48,728 nucleotides of DNA from Aeromonas veronii bv. veronii (lineage in GTDB: Bacteria > Pseudomonadota > Gammaproteobacteria > Enterobacterales > Aeromonadaceae). The stretch covers positions 1-48,728 of the forward strand of contig NZ_CDDK01000002.1 of the NCBI RefSeq assembly GCF_000820225.1, read 5' to 3'. Both the position numbers and the translations under genes were made by a program. Of the stretch, positions 1 to 7,735 are shown piece by piece (position 1 is the stretch's first letter; each line of letters opens with the position of its first letter). A model generated the notes under the pieces. That model saw nothing but the letters and a program-made list of their open reading frames with translations. It searched no databases and was not told the origin of the DNA.

Positions 1-201
1 GAGGAGGGGGGGCTGGGGTCAATTCCTCTCTGCCAATCGGCGCTATAGTGCGGGCGATGGTTGCCCTGTGCTCCGTCTCCCAAGCTGGCGAGGCGGGGGA
101 TCTGCGGCAACAATCAGCTGTTGCAATCACAGCCATTTGCAACACTTCGTCATGCAAATATGACCATGCAAACACATCACCAGATAGAGAGGAGATCACC
201 C

Positions 202-579
202 ATGAAGCGTACCATCCTGTTCGGCCTGCTCTGCGGCAGCGTGCTGCTGGCCAATCCGGTCTTTGCCAACGACGCAGCCCAGTTGCAGTGCGAGGCGCAG
301 GCCGCGGCCAAAAAGCTTAACGGCGCCGCCAAGACCAGCTTTGTCGGCAAGTGCGTGAAAGATGCCGCTGGCGCCGCGAGCGGCGAGTGCGAGAAGGCGG
401 CCGCCGACAAGAAACTGGCCGGTGCGGCCAAGAACAGCTTTATCCAGAAGTGCGTGAAGACTGGCGCGGCGGTGGATCCGGCGGCCAAGTGCGAGAAGGC
501 GGCAGCCGACAAGAAGCTGGCTGGCGCGGCCAAAAACAGCTTTGTCCAGAAGTGCGTGAAGGATAGCGCCGCCAAGTAA
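202..579 (+). CDS. PsiF-repeat secreted small protein
   Basis: A 125-residue protein with a cleavable Sec signal (MKRTILFGLL... ending near VFA-ND) and three tandem PsiF-type repeats. Each repeat has a Cys, an AxxKKLxGAAKxSFxxKC core and a second Cys, so the mature protein holds six cysteines and is probably periplasmic. PsiF of E. coli is phosphate-starvation inducible and of unknown function; it has two repeats, so this is an extended version. The second and third repeats are nearly identical at DNA level (391-459 and 493-561), suggesting recent internal duplication. The start at 202 is chosen over in-frame upstream codons because it gives a proper signal peptide and follows an AGAGGAG ribosome site. 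I see no phosphate-regulon box that I would defend. Family assignment is firm; the role is not known. Confidence 0.8.
   Translation: MKRTILFGLLCGSVLLANPVFANDAAQLQCEAQAAAKKLNGAAKTSFVGKCVKDAAGAASGECEKAAADKKLAGAAKNSFIQKCVKTGAAVDPAAKCEKAAADKKLAGAAKNSFVQKCVKDSAAK
391..561 (+). repeat. Tandem 69-nt coding repeat in the PsiF-like gene
   Basis: Copies at 391-459 and 493-561 encode EKAAADKKLAGAAKNSF(I/V)QKCVK and differ at only a few, mostly silent, positions. A more diverged first copy lies at about 289-360. Confidence 0.75.
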
Positions 580-603
580 GGCATTTTCTCATCCGGTGTG
601 TTT

Positions 604-634
604 GCGGGGGGCCATCAGGTCCCCCGCGCTTTTC
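604..634 (+). terminator. Rho-independent terminator after the PsiF-like gene
   Basis: GCGGGGG at 604-610 pairs perfectly with CCCCCGC at 621-627, followed by a short T run. Confidence 0.65.
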
Positions 635-803
635 GGGCGCACTGATGGCGCAACGCACAAGCCTTGTATCGGGACGGCAATAGCGACACTATTGACTCCT
701 TTTATGGGTTCCGCAGCGGCGCAGCCATCACCAGCCGTTACCGGATGTGGGGTTGGCGAGCCCCATTTGTGCGGGATTACGCGCGATAAGGGAGCAAAGC
801 AGG

Positions 804-1385
804 ATGATGGAAGGGATGGAATGGCGCTGGCTCAATGAACCGGCCCAGTGGCACCAGACAGACGACGGTTTGCAGGTGGTGACAGACCAGCAGACCGATT
901 TTTGGCGCAGCACCTGGTATGGCTTCGAGCGCCACAGCGGGCATGTTTATGGCTGCGAGGTGGCGGGGGAGTTTACCTTTCAGGTCTGCGTCGAGGGGGA
1001 GTTCACCACCCTCTACGATCAGGCGGGGCTGATGCTGCTGCAAGACGAGGCGCACTGGCTGAAAGCGGGGATCGAGTACAACGATGCCCAGCCGATGATC
1101 GGCAGCGTGCTGACCAATCCGCGCTCTGACTGGGCCACCGGTATTTTTACCGGTAATCCGCGGCGCTTCTGGCTGCGGCTGACCCGGCTGGCCGATTGCC
1201 TGCGTTTGCAATACTCCACCGATGGCAAGGTGTGGCCGCTGCTGCGCCTCGCCCCGTTCCCGCCAAGCGAACGCTGCTTTATCGGGGTGATGTGTTGCAC
1301 GCCGGAGCGGCAGGGGTTAGCGGTGCGCTTCTCTGACCTGCGCCTCACGCCGCCTCTTGGCAAGGCGCTCCATGATTTGAGCTAG
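804..1385 (+). CDS. DUF1349 family protein
   Basis: A 193-residue soluble protein without signal peptide or membrane segment. It matches the DUF1349 (concanavalin A-like beta-sandwich) pattern: an early WxW/NEPxxW segment, FWRxTWYGF, then DQAGLMLLQDEAHWLKAGIEY in the middle and a late RFSDLRLTPP. Members are about 190-200 residues and are often annotated as enolase-regulation-like, a label without solid biochemical support. The start at 804 follows AAGGGAG (787-793) with good spacing; an in-frame start at 747 has no ribosome site. The gene stands alone, between the PsiF-like gene and a shared terminator. The function is unknown. Confidence 0.7.
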   Translation: MMEGMEWRWLNEPAQWHQTDDGLQVVTDQQTDFWRSTWYGFERHSGHVYGCEVAGEFTFQVCVEGEFTTLYDQAGLMLLQDEAHWLKAGIEYNDAQPMIGSVLTNPRSDWATGIFTGNPRRFWLRLTRLADCLRLQYSTDGKVWPLLRLAPFPPSERCFIGVMCCTPERQGLAVRFSDLRLTPPLGKALHDLS

Positions 1386-1410
1386 GCCAGCGGTTTTGCC
1401 TGCGCTATTG

Positions 1411-1450
1411 AGCCAATAAAAAAGCGCCCGCAGGCGCTTTTTTATTGGCT
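1411..1450. terminator. Bidirectional terminator between DUF1349 gene and rimO
   Basis: A perfect 18-bp inverted repeat: AGCCAATAAAAAAGCGCC (1411-1428), loop CGCA, and its complement (1433-1450). A-tract and T-tract flank the GC core on both sides, so it can end transcription of both convergent genes. Confidence 0.9.
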
Positions 1451-1463
1451 GGTAAGGCCTCAA

Positions 1464-2792
1464 TTAGCTGATCAGGCTGGCCCACAGGTCATATTCGTCG
1501 GATTCGTCGATCCGCACCTTGACCATGTCCCCCGGTTTGAGGCCGGTTTCGCCGTTGAGGTAGACCAGACCGTCGATCTCCGGCGCATCGGCGAAGGAGC
1601 GGCCAGTGGCACCCTCTTCGTCCACCTCATCGATGATTACGGTCATCTCCTGACCCACTTTACGGGCCAGTTTACGGATGGAGACCTGCTGTTGCAGCTC
1701 CATAAAGCGCTGGAAGCGCTCTTCCTGAATCTCTTCCGGTACCGGATCCGGCAGCTCGTTGGCCAGCGCCCCTTCGACCGGGCTGTATTTGAAGCAGCCG
1801 ACCCGATCCAGCTCCGCCTTGTCGATAAAGTCCAGCAGCATCTGGAAATCTTCCTCGGTTTCGCCCGGGAAGCCGACGATAAAGGTGGAGCGCAGGGTGA
1901 TCTGCGGGCAGATCTCGCGCCACTTCTGGATCCGCTCCAGGGTGCGCTCGACCGTACCCGGGCGCTTCATCAGTTTGAGGATGCGCGGGCTGGCGTGCTG
2001 CAACGGAATATCGAGGTAGGGCAGTACCTTGCCATCGCGCATCAGCGGGATGATGTCATCCACGTGCGGGTAGGGGTAGACGTAGTGCAGTCGCACCCAG
2101 ATATCGAGCTTGGCCAGCTCTTCGCACAGGGCAACCATGCTGGTCTTGACCGGCATGCCGTCGTAGAAACCGGTGCGGTGCTTCACATCGACGCCGTAGG
2201 CGGAGGTGTCCTGGGAGATCACCAGCAGCTCCTTCACGCCCGCCTCTTTCAGGCGCTTGGCTTCTGCCAGCACGTCGCCGATGGGGCGGCTCACCAGATC
2301 CCCGCGCATGGAGGGGATGATGCAGAAGGTGCAGCGGTGGTTGCACCCTTCGGAAATCTTCAGATAGGCGTAGTGGCGCGGGGTCAGCTTGACGCCATGG
2401 GCCGGTACCAGACTGGTGAAGGGGTTGTGCTGCGGCTTCTCCACATATTTGTGGACGTGACCCAGCACCTCTTCATAAGCGTGGGGGCCGGTGATCTCGA
2501 GCACCTTGGGGTGGATCTCGCGGATCTGATTCTCTTTGGCGCCGAGGCAGCCGGTGACGATCACCTTGCCGTTCTCGGCCAGCGCTTCGCCGATCGCTTC
2601 CAGCGACTCTTGCACCGCGCTGTCGATAAAGCCGCAGGTGTTGACGACGACCAGCTCGGCATCGTCATAGCTGGGCACCACATCGTACCCTTCGGTACGC
2701 AGCTGGGTCAGGATGCGTTCTGAATCGACCAGGTTTTTGGGGCAACCCAAGGAGACGAATCCTACTTTGGGGGCCTGTTTTGTGTTGGACAT
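1464..2792 (-). CDS. rimO: Ribosomal protein S12 methylthiotransferase RimO
   Basis: RimO is a radical-SAM enzyme that adds a methylthio group to the conserved aspartate of ribosomal protein S12. The 442-residue product has the full family layout. The N-terminal MTTase domain carries cysteines C17 (SLGCPKN), C53 (NTCGFID) and C82 (VTGCLGA) for the auxiliary cluster. The radical-SAM motif is C150-x3-C154-x2-C157 ([13 protein letters not shown]). A C-terminal TRAM domain covers about residues 375-440. Length is typical. It is transcribed alone, convergent with the DUF1349 gene and ending at the shared terminator. Nothing looks damaged. Confidence 0.95.
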   Translation of the reverse strand: MSNTKQAPKVGFVSLGCPKNLVDSERILTQLRTEGYDVVPSYDDAELVVVNTCGFIDSAVQESLEAIGEALAENGKVIVTGCLGAKENQIREIHPKVLEITGPHAYEEVLGHVHKYVEKPQHNPFTSLVPAHGVKLTPRHYAYLKISEGCNHRCTFCIIPSMRGDLVSRPIGDVLAEAKRLKEAGVKELLVISQDTSAYGVDVKHRTGFYDGMPVKTSMVALCEELAKLDIWVRLHYVYPYPHVDDIIPLMRDGKVLPYLDIPLQHASPRILKLMKRPGTVERTLERIQKWREICPQITLRSTFIVGFPGETEEDFQMLLDFIDKAELDRVGCFKYSPVEGALANELPDPVPEEIQEERFQRFMELQQQVSIRKLARKVGQEMTVIIDEVDEEGATGRSFADAPEIDGLVYLNGETGLKPGDMVKVRIDESDEYDLWASLIS

Positions 2793-3084
2793 CGCTCAAT
2801 CACTCTTAGGTGGCTCTTCTTTAAGGGCGCGGATTTTACCGGAATGGTTAACCAAAAACTATACAGCCAGCATGGCAGAACCGAACAATATCTCCGACCT
2901 GGCAAGATTGGGCCGCACCAGCAGTCGCTGATGGCGCGCCCTTGGTAGGGCTATTGCCTCTGCCATGCAGGCTTGTTGTGGGGACGCTGCTTTGTTGATT
3001 TTTCTGTCAATTTTGACGCTGTGGCGGGGAGAGCGTCAAAGGGAGTCACTATACTTCCATCACGGGGTCCCGTTGGAGATGGCG

Positions 3085-4209
3085 ATGGAAAGTTCATTTG
3101 GCGAAAAAATGCAGAGCGTACATGCCACGCTCAGGCAGCGCTTTGACAAGCTGAGTCGGGTGGCCATCGCGATTTACGATCCCCATACCGATCAGCTCAA
3201 GACCTTTGCCCACAGCACAGAGGGGCCCTCGCCACTGGTGCAGTATGAGGTGAAGCTGAGCGATGTTCCCTCCCTGAGTTATCTGGCGGAGCACAAGCAG
3301 CCCCGGGTGCTCGGCAATCTCGATGCCCTGCGTGGCTCGGCGTCGGAGCACAGCCGCAAGGTATTGGAGGCAGGCTATGCCTCCAGCTATACCGAGCCGC
3401 TGCTGTTCAACAGCAAGCTGTTTGGCTTTCTGTTTTGCGATGCCATGGAGCCGGGATACTTCGAGGAGCCGATCCGCAGCGAGCTGTCGGCCTATGCCCA
3501 GGCGCTCTCGGCCATCATTGCTGTGGAGTTTTTCTCCATCCAGACCCTCGGCGGCGCGCTGACCACGGCGCGGGAGTTCAGTCGCTATCGGGATGAGGAG
3601 ACCGCCAACCATCTGCACCGGATGTCTGCCTACTCCCGGCTGATCGCCAAGACGCTGGCCCCGACCAGCGGGCTGAGCGATGAGGAGGTGGAGTTTATCT
3701 ACCTCTTCTCCGAGCTGCACGACATCGGCAAGATCGCGGTGCCGGACGCCATTTTGCTCAAACCGGGCAAGCTGACGCCGGAAGAGTTCGAGATCATGAA
3801 GATCCACCCCGGCAAGGGGCGGGAGATGATCAGCCTGATGATCAACGAGTTTGGTCTCGATGGCATTCATCACACCGATATGTTGACCAATATCATCGCC
3901 AGCCATCACGAGCGCTTCGACGGCACCGGCTATCCGCTGGGGCTGGCGGGGGAGGCGATCCCTTTGGCGGCGCGCATCGTGACGGTGGCCGATGTGTTTG
4001 ATGCCCTGACCAGCGAGCGCCCCTACAAGAAGGCCTGGCCGTTTGAGACGGCGTTTGCCTATCTGGAGGAGCATGCCGGCAGCCAGTTTGATCCCGCCTG
4101 CGTTGCCGCAGCCCTGCACAACAAGGCCGAGTTTTATGCCATCTATCAGCAGTATCAGGATCCGGCCTGCTCTACGAGTGTGGCGGCCAGCGGCGCCGAG
4201 CCGGGTTGA
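3085..4209 (+). CDS. GAF / HD-GYP cyclic-di-GMP phosphodiesterase
   Basis: A 374-residue soluble signalling protein predicted to hydrolyse cyclic di-GMP. The N-terminal half (about 10-150) is a GAF-like sensor. The C-terminal half is an HD-GYP domain with the metal-binding HD pair at H212-D213 (ELHDIGKIAVPD), the HH pair H274-H275 and the signature G282-Y283-P284 in HHERFDGTGYP, so the active site appears intact. I prefer the ATG at 3085, because GGAG at 3075-3078 is correctly spaced for it and too close for the ATG at 3079. A start at 2965 would add a hydrophobic 40-residue leader but lacks a ribosome site. The gene is monocistronic, with a strong terminator downstream. The ligand of the GAF domain cannot be told. 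Confidence 0.85.
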   Translation: MESSFGEKMQSVHATLRQRFDKLSRVAIAIYDPHTDQLKTFAHSTEGPSPLVQYEVKLSDVPSLSYLAEHKQPRVLGNLDALRGSASEHSRKVLEAGYASSYTEPLLFNSKLFGFLFCDAMEPGYFEEPIRSELSAYAQALSAIIAVEFFSIQTLGGALTTAREFSRYRDEETANHLHRMSAYSRLIAKTLAPTSGLSDEEVEFIYLFSELHDIGKIAVPDAILLKPGKLTPEEFEIMKIHPGKGREMISLMINEFGLDGIHHTDMLTNIIASHHERFDGTGYPLGLAGEAIPLAARIVTVADVFDALTSERPYKKAWPFETAFAYLEEHAGSQFDPACVAAALHNKAEFYAIYQQYQDPACSTSVAASGAEPG

Positions 4210-4266
4210 GCGTGTGTGATGAGCGTAAGGGGGGAAGAGGCGGTTCAAGCATGACGAGGAGTAAAT

Positions 4267-4303
4267 AGAGAGGGGGCACCAGCAGGTGCCCCCTCTCTTT
4301 TAT
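4267..4303 (+). terminator. Terminator of the HD-GYP gene
   Basis: A perfect 14-bp stem, AGAGAGGGGGCACC (4267-4280) with its complement (4285-4298), loop AGCA, then TTTTAT. Confidence 0.85.
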
Positions 4304-4372
4304 GCGCCTCTCGATTCCACGCGCCCTTATTTTGCCGACCTTATCTCTGCGGCTATGGCGTTTGCGCTCAGG

Positions 4373-4558
4373 TTACTTTTTGGGCGCCGGCTCGCTGATC
4401 TGATAGAGGTGATCCGCGCAGGCGCTGGAGCAGCCACAGGGGCGCACCTCTTTATCTTCCCGTTTCTGGGCAAGCTGGTATTGGCGCCACCAGATGATGG
4501 TGCCCATGGCCAGGATCAGCACGAACGAGGCGAGCAGGCTCAACAACCAGATGGACAT
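4373..4558 (-). CDS. Small Cys-rich membrane protein, FeoB-associated-like
   Basis: A 61-residue protein with one N-terminal membrane helix (about residues 4-24, WLLSLLASFVLILAMG) and a charged cytoplasmic tail containing CGCSSAC. The layout (one helix, then a basic linker and a tight cysteine cluster) resembles the FeoB-associated Cys-rich membrane protein family, although no feoB lies in this window. A strong AAGGAGA ribosome site precedes the start. It is the last gene of a three-gene unit after a DUF134 regulator and a NifX/NafY-like protein, which suggests a role in metal or iron-sulfur handling. That role is inference; the family match is by layout only. Confidence 0.6.
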   Translation of the reverse strand: MSIWLLSLLASFVLILAMGTIIWWRQYQLAQKREDKEVRPCGCSSACADHLYQISEPAPKK

Positions 4559-4600
4559 GATCTCTTCTCCTTGATGGTGATGACATGCACGGCGATGGCA

Positions 4601-5182
4601 TCAGTGATGATGGCAGCAATCGCCCTGCTGGTTGGCGCCTTCACTGCCGTGGCAACAAGTATGGCCTTGTCGTGAGCTCTCTGCCTGATTGCCACTACTG
4701 GCGCAACAGTGATCTGAGCCACTGTTGCAACCACCATGACAATGGCTATGACTCTGGCCTGCGCCGACGGGCTGGATGGCACGGATAGTCGCCTTGCTCT
4801 GATGACGGCGAGACGGACGGCCCTGACTGGCCTCGGTAAGAGGTTGCAAATTGGTGGGGGCCAGCAGCGCGGGCAGCGGCAGGCGGGCAGAGCGGCACTG
4901 CAGCACCCGGATATTGGCCGCCAGCAGGCGACTTAGCATTCGCTCGCCGATATTGCGCACCACCACCTGACCCACCTGATGATGGGCGAGGGCGTCGAGC
5001 AGCGCTTGCTTGCCGTGGCAGCCTTCGGCTGCGGCCGGGTTGGCCAGGGTGGCGATAACATTCCCTTCGGGGTTAAGAATTTGCAGCTGCTCGGCACGGG
5101 TAAAGTGGCCAGCCAGCAGCCCCTGACTCAGCATCAGGGCGCTGTTGCTGGGGTTGGTGGTCATGGTTGTGACAGCATTCAT
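4601..5182 (-). CDS. NifX/NafY-like (dinitrogenase FeMo-cofactor family) protein with Cys/His-rich tail
   Basis: A 193-residue protein. Residues about 15-105 fit the dinitrogenase iron-molybdenum cofactor biosynthesis fold (NifX/NafY/NifB C-terminal family): GHFTRAEQLQIL, then AAAEGCHGKQALLDALAHHQVGQVVVRNIGERMLSRLLAANIRVLQC. The last 51 residues are a low-complexity metal-binding tail with 9 histidines and 8 cysteines in HCHGGC, HCC, TCCH and CCHHH clusters. No nitrogenase gene is present, and in non-fixing bacteria such proteins are of uncertain function, probably carrying a metal or Fe-S species. The start at 5182 has a GGAG site, and its ATG overlaps the TGA of the DUF134 gene (ATGA), implying translational coupling. 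Confidence 0.75.
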   Translation of the reverse strand: MNAVTTMTTNPSNSALMLSQGLLAGHFTRAEQLQILNPEGNVIATLANPAAAEGCHGKQALLDALAHHQVGQVVVRNIGERMLSRLLAANIRVLQCRSARLPLPALLAPTNLQPLTEASQGRPSRRHQSKATIRAIQPVGAGQSHSHCHGGCNSGSDHCCASSGNQAESSRQGHTCCHGSEGANQQGDCCHHH

Positions 5183-5493
5183 GTCGGCTCTTCTCCACTG
5201 GTTGGGTGGTCGGGCTCGGCGGGTTGCATCATCAATGCCTTGCCCAGACTCAGACACTCCACCACCTTGTAGCGCCCTTTTTTCAGGATATTGGCCAAGG
5301 TCTGGCGGGAGACCCCCATCACCAGGGCGGCCTCCTGCTGCTGCATTCCTTGAAGGTCGACGAGGCGCAGTGCCTCGAACTCGTCAGGGGCCAGCGTGAC
5401 CTGTTCCAGCTGATGCATGGGGCGGCCGTTGGGTTTGAAGCAGCTGTTGGCGGGGCGGCCACAGATCTGGCGGGCAATCTTGGGTCTTGGCAT
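5179..5493 (-). CDS. DUF134 family DNA-binding regulator
   Basis: A 104-residue protein of the DUF134 family. It starts MPRPK, has the conserved cysteine stretch CGRPANSCFKPNG at about 11-23, and a C-terminal helix-turn-helix at about 50-85 (QQEAALVMGVSRQTLANILKKGRYK). Proteins of this family are often found beside NifX/NafY-type genes, as here. The start is fixed by the MPRPK consensus and an AGGAG site. A consensus-like promoter (-35 TTGGCA, 17-nt spacer, -10 TATAAA) with two palindromes lies just upstream, which suggests autoregulation. The two cysteines could sense a metal or redox state, but that is inference. Confidence 0.8.
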   Translation of the reverse strand: MPRPKIARQICGRPANSCFKPNGRPMHQLEQVTLAPDEFEALRLVDLQGMQQQEAALVMGVSRQTLANILKKGRYKVVECLSLGKALMMQPAEPDHPTSGEEPT

Positions 5494-5504
5494 GGTGGCT
5501 CCTA

Positions 5505-5548
5505 ATTGGCATAAGCCATTTATACGCTCATATGTGGCATATGCCAAT
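5505..5548 (-). promoter_or_regulatory. Promoter and paired palindromic operator of the DUF134 operon
   Basis: Two near-identical palindromes flank the -10 box. TGGCATATGCCA (5535-5546) is a perfect palindrome overlapping the -35 hexamer TTGGCA (minus strand, 5547-5542). TGGCATAAGCCA (5507-5518) sits at the expected transcription start. The arms 5505-5518 and 5535-5548 are inverted copies matching at 13 of 14 positions. The -10 is TATAAA (minus strand, 5524-5519), 17 nt from the -35. This is a typical geometry for repression of its own operon, most simply by the DUF134 protein. Confidence 0.65.
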
Positions 5549-5640
5549 AATTTTGTCTGATGCAGAGGGTAGCGCCAGTGCTGTTTACGGCAGAGGGGGA
5601 GGTGGAATACGTACAAACGCTGTGAAGGTGGCAGAAACGA

Positions 5641-5669
5641 CGCAGGCCCGAACATGGTTCGGGCCTGCG
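5641..5669. terminator. Terminator-like hairpin downstream of the symporter gene
   Basis: A perfect 13-bp stem, CGCAGGCCCGAAC (5641-5653) with its complement (5657-5669), loop of 3 nt. It lies 36 nt after the minus-strand stop codon. The T run is weak on both strands. Confidence 0.65.
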
Positions 5670-5704
5670 GTTTTGCAGAGGATGGTCGGGCAATCCCGGC
5701 GAGT

Positions 5705-6886
5705 TTACGTCTGTTCGGCCTCGGCCACAGGAGCTGCGCTCTCGCTACCGTTGGCGAAGCGATCCGCCCACAGGGCAATCACGCCGTCACCGGTGACGTT
5801 GCAGGCGGTGCCGAAGCTGTCTTGCGCCAGATAGAGGGCGATCATCAGGGCGATGGAGGCTTCACCGAAACCGAGCATGGAGGTGAGCAGGCCCAGCGCC
5901 GACATCACGCCACCACCCGGGGCGCCCGGGGCGGCGATCATGATCACCCCCAGCATCATGATGAAGGGGAGCATGGTCTCGATGCCCGGAATGGCCAGAT
6001 GCTCGGAGAGGAACATCACCGCGGTGGCGCAGGTGACCAGGGTAATGGTGGAGCCACAGAGGTGAATGGTGGCGCACAGGGGCACGGTAAAGTTGGCGAT
6101 ACCGTCGCTCACGCCGTTGTTCTTGCTCGATTGCAGGGCGACCGGAATGGTGGCGGCGCTCGACATGGTCCCCAGCGCGGTGAAGTAGGCGGGCAGCATG
6201 TTCTTGATGAGCTGGGCCGGTGAGCGGCCAAGGGCCAGACCGGTACCCACGAACAGTACGGAGAGCCAGATCCAGTGCATCAGGATGGCCATCACCAGTA
6301 CCACGCCGAAGGTTTTCAGGGTGGCGAATACGGTGCCTTCTACCGTCATCTCGACAAAGACGCCCGCGATATAGAACGGCAGCAGCGGAATGATCACCTT
6401 GGCCAGCAGGCGGTCGATGATGTCACGACCCTGATCGGCAACCCGGCGCAGATCGGTGGCCTGGTTGGCGCTGATGCCGATGCCGAACACGAAGGCAGCG
6501 GCCAGTGCCGACATCACGCCAAACAGCGGCGGGATCTCCAGATTGACGTAGGAGGCGAGCTTGATAGCCGTGGCCGTGGTGGGCTCGGCGGCGGTGGTGA
6601 ACTGCGGGATCAGGTGGCTCGCCACGGTAAAGGCGAACAGCCCCGCCAGAATGGTGGAGCAGTAGGAGAGGGCCACGGTTTTGCCCAGCAGCTTGCCGGA
6701 GTTTTTCGGCAGGCTGGCGATGCCGCTCATGATAAAGAACAGAATGATGAGCGGAATGGTGAAGGTGATGAGCTGACCTATCACTGTCTTGGCCGTAAAC
6801 AGCACGCGCGCCACCCACTCAGGGGCGTAGAGACCGAGCAAGAGACCGGCAAGGATGCCAGCAATGAGTTTCAGGACAAGTTTCAT
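5705..6886 (-). CDS. Dicarboxylate/amino acid:cation symporter (DAACS family)
   Basis: A 393-residue inner-membrane transporter of the glutamate/dicarboxylate:Na+ or H+ symporter family (GltP/DctA/SstT relatives), importing acidic or small amino acids or dicarboxylates. Visible hallmarks: about eight hydrophobic segments, a serine-rich stretch in ALGTMSSAATIPVALQ near the re-entrant loop, and late-domain segments NFTVPLCATIHLCGSTI and APGAPGGGVMSALGLL. Length is near the short end of the family. Substrate cannot be decided from sequence alone. The gene is monocistronic, with a CRP-like site 45-60 nt upstream of the start. Confidence 0.85.
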   Translation of the reverse strand: MKLVLKLIAGILAGLLLGLYAPEWVARVLFTAKTVIGQLITFTIPLIILFFIMSGIASLPKNSGKLLGKTVALSYCSTILAGLFAFTVASHLIPQFTTAAEPTTATAIKLASYVNLEIPPLFGVMSALAAAFVFGIGISANQATDLRRVADQGRDIIDRLLAKVIIPLLPFYIAGVFVEMTVEGTVFATLKTFGVVLVMAILMHWIWLSVLFVGTGLALGRSPAQLIKNMLPAYFTALGTMSSAATIPVALQSSKNNGVSDGIANFTVPLCATIHLCGSTITLVTCATAVMFLSEHLAIPGIETMLPFIMMLGVIMIAAPGAPGGGVMSALGLLTSMLGFGEASIALMIALYLAQDSFGTACNVTGDGVIALWADRFANGSESAAPVAEAEQT

Positions 6887-6930
6887 AAGGAAATCCGGAG
6901 TTGGTTGTATTGTCTGTTTTGTTATTAAAA

Positions 6931-6946
6931 TTTGATATTAATCACA
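6931..6946. promoter_or_regulatory. CRP-like (or FNR-like) site upstream of the symporter
   Basis: TTTGA-N6-TCACA matches the CRP consensus TGTGA-N6-TCACA at 9 of 10 positions. The same bases also contain TTGAT-N4-ATCAC, one mismatch from an FNR site. Either would suit a carbon or anaerobic dicarboxylate transporter. No experimental support is visible here. Confidence 0.4.
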
Positions 6947-7078
6947 CTTTTTAACACGTAAGCCGTGTTATGTCTGCCTTTTCTGCGTTAACGCCGAGTT
7001 AAATATTGTCGAAAGCCAAGATCGCCGACTAGCTGTCGGCTTGGCGTTGAACGGGAAAATCCGTGATGAATTAGCCCG

Positions 7079-7630
7079 TTAGGTGGCCTGATGATCGCTA
7101 CGCAGCAACATGACGTACTGGCTGGCGTGTTGACTTGTGCATGATGGCGTGTTGGTCGAGGCGGCTTCCATCGGCGCCAGTTGCAGTGCTATCCCGGATG
7201 TGGTGACCAGTTGCTGTAGCTGAGCGTGACTTATCTTGCCGCTTGGCTGCAGGGGGAAGCAGAGCGGAGCGCCCGCTTTGAGCAGGGTCGCCTGCTGTTG
7301 TAACTGGGGGGCAAGGGTGGCCACGTCGCCATCAAGCGGGCGGCTCAGCCAGATGCCATCGTAAGGGAGCACCGAGAGCATCTTCGCCAGCGGGCAGACC
7401 CGCACAGCTTGCCCGGATTGCTGCGAGGCAACTTTGGCGTCGGCCAGCACAGCGTCACAGGCGGTGACCACATACCCTTCTGCACGCAGCCAGCACAGAT
7501 CCTCCCCCATACCGCATTGACCATTGAGCAGGTGAGCACCGGGTTTGAGACGCGCCACAAAGGCAGCCCGAGCGCGGGCGTGCTGGTCGTTAAATGGCCG
7601 GGAAGCGGGGATGGCGTCAGAGTGTGGCAC
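7079..7630 (-). CDS. Degenerate class I methyltransferase-like protein
   Basis: A 183-residue soluble protein that resembles a small class I SAM-dependent methyltransferase of the tellurite-resistance/thiopurine type. A glycine-rich motif I (LLNGQCGMGEDLCWLRAEGYVVTACDAV) is followed by strands at about 95-165. The usual acidic DxGCGxG is replaced by NGQCGMG and the later motifs are weak, so catalysis is uncertain. The GTG start at 7630 is preferred: GAGGT lies 8 nt upstream, whereas the GTG at 7657 has no ribosome site. It lies downstream of acrR in the same orientation but is separated from it by a strong hairpin. I do not recognise a specific function. Confidence 0.5.
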   Translation of the reverse strand: MPHSDAIPASRPFNDQHARARAAFVARLKPGAHLLNGQCGMGEDLCWLRAEGYVVTACDAVLADAKVASQQSGQAVRVCPLAKMLSVLPYDGIWLSRPLDGDVATLAPQLQQQATLLKAGAPLCFPLQPSGKISHAQLQQLVTTSGIALQLAPMEAASTNTPSCTSQHASQYVMLLRSDHQAT

Positions 7631-7665
7631 AGGGGTTACCTCAAGCAGGGGGCGCACAGGGTAAC

Positions 7666-7709
7666 AAATCGGGGCCTGACTGCCAAAGCGCGCGGTCAGG
7701 CCCCGATTT
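7666..7709 (-). terminator. Terminator after acrR
   Basis: A perfect 15-bp inverted repeat, AAATCGGGGCCTGAC (7666-7680) with its complement (7695-7709), loop of 14 nt. It is followed by TTTGTT on the minus strand. Confidence 0.7.
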
Positions 7710-7735
7710 GGATGTGATGAAGTTGCCGGAGCCGG

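Noticed and set aside
2965..3084. N-terminal membrane segment of the HD-GYP protein
   Set aside because: The extra 40 residues depend on a start without a ribosome site, while a well-spaced GGAG precedes the ATG at 3085.
4601..5182. Part of a nitrogen-fixation cluster
   Set aside because: Only a NifX/NafY-like domain is present; there are no nif structural or assembly genes nearby.
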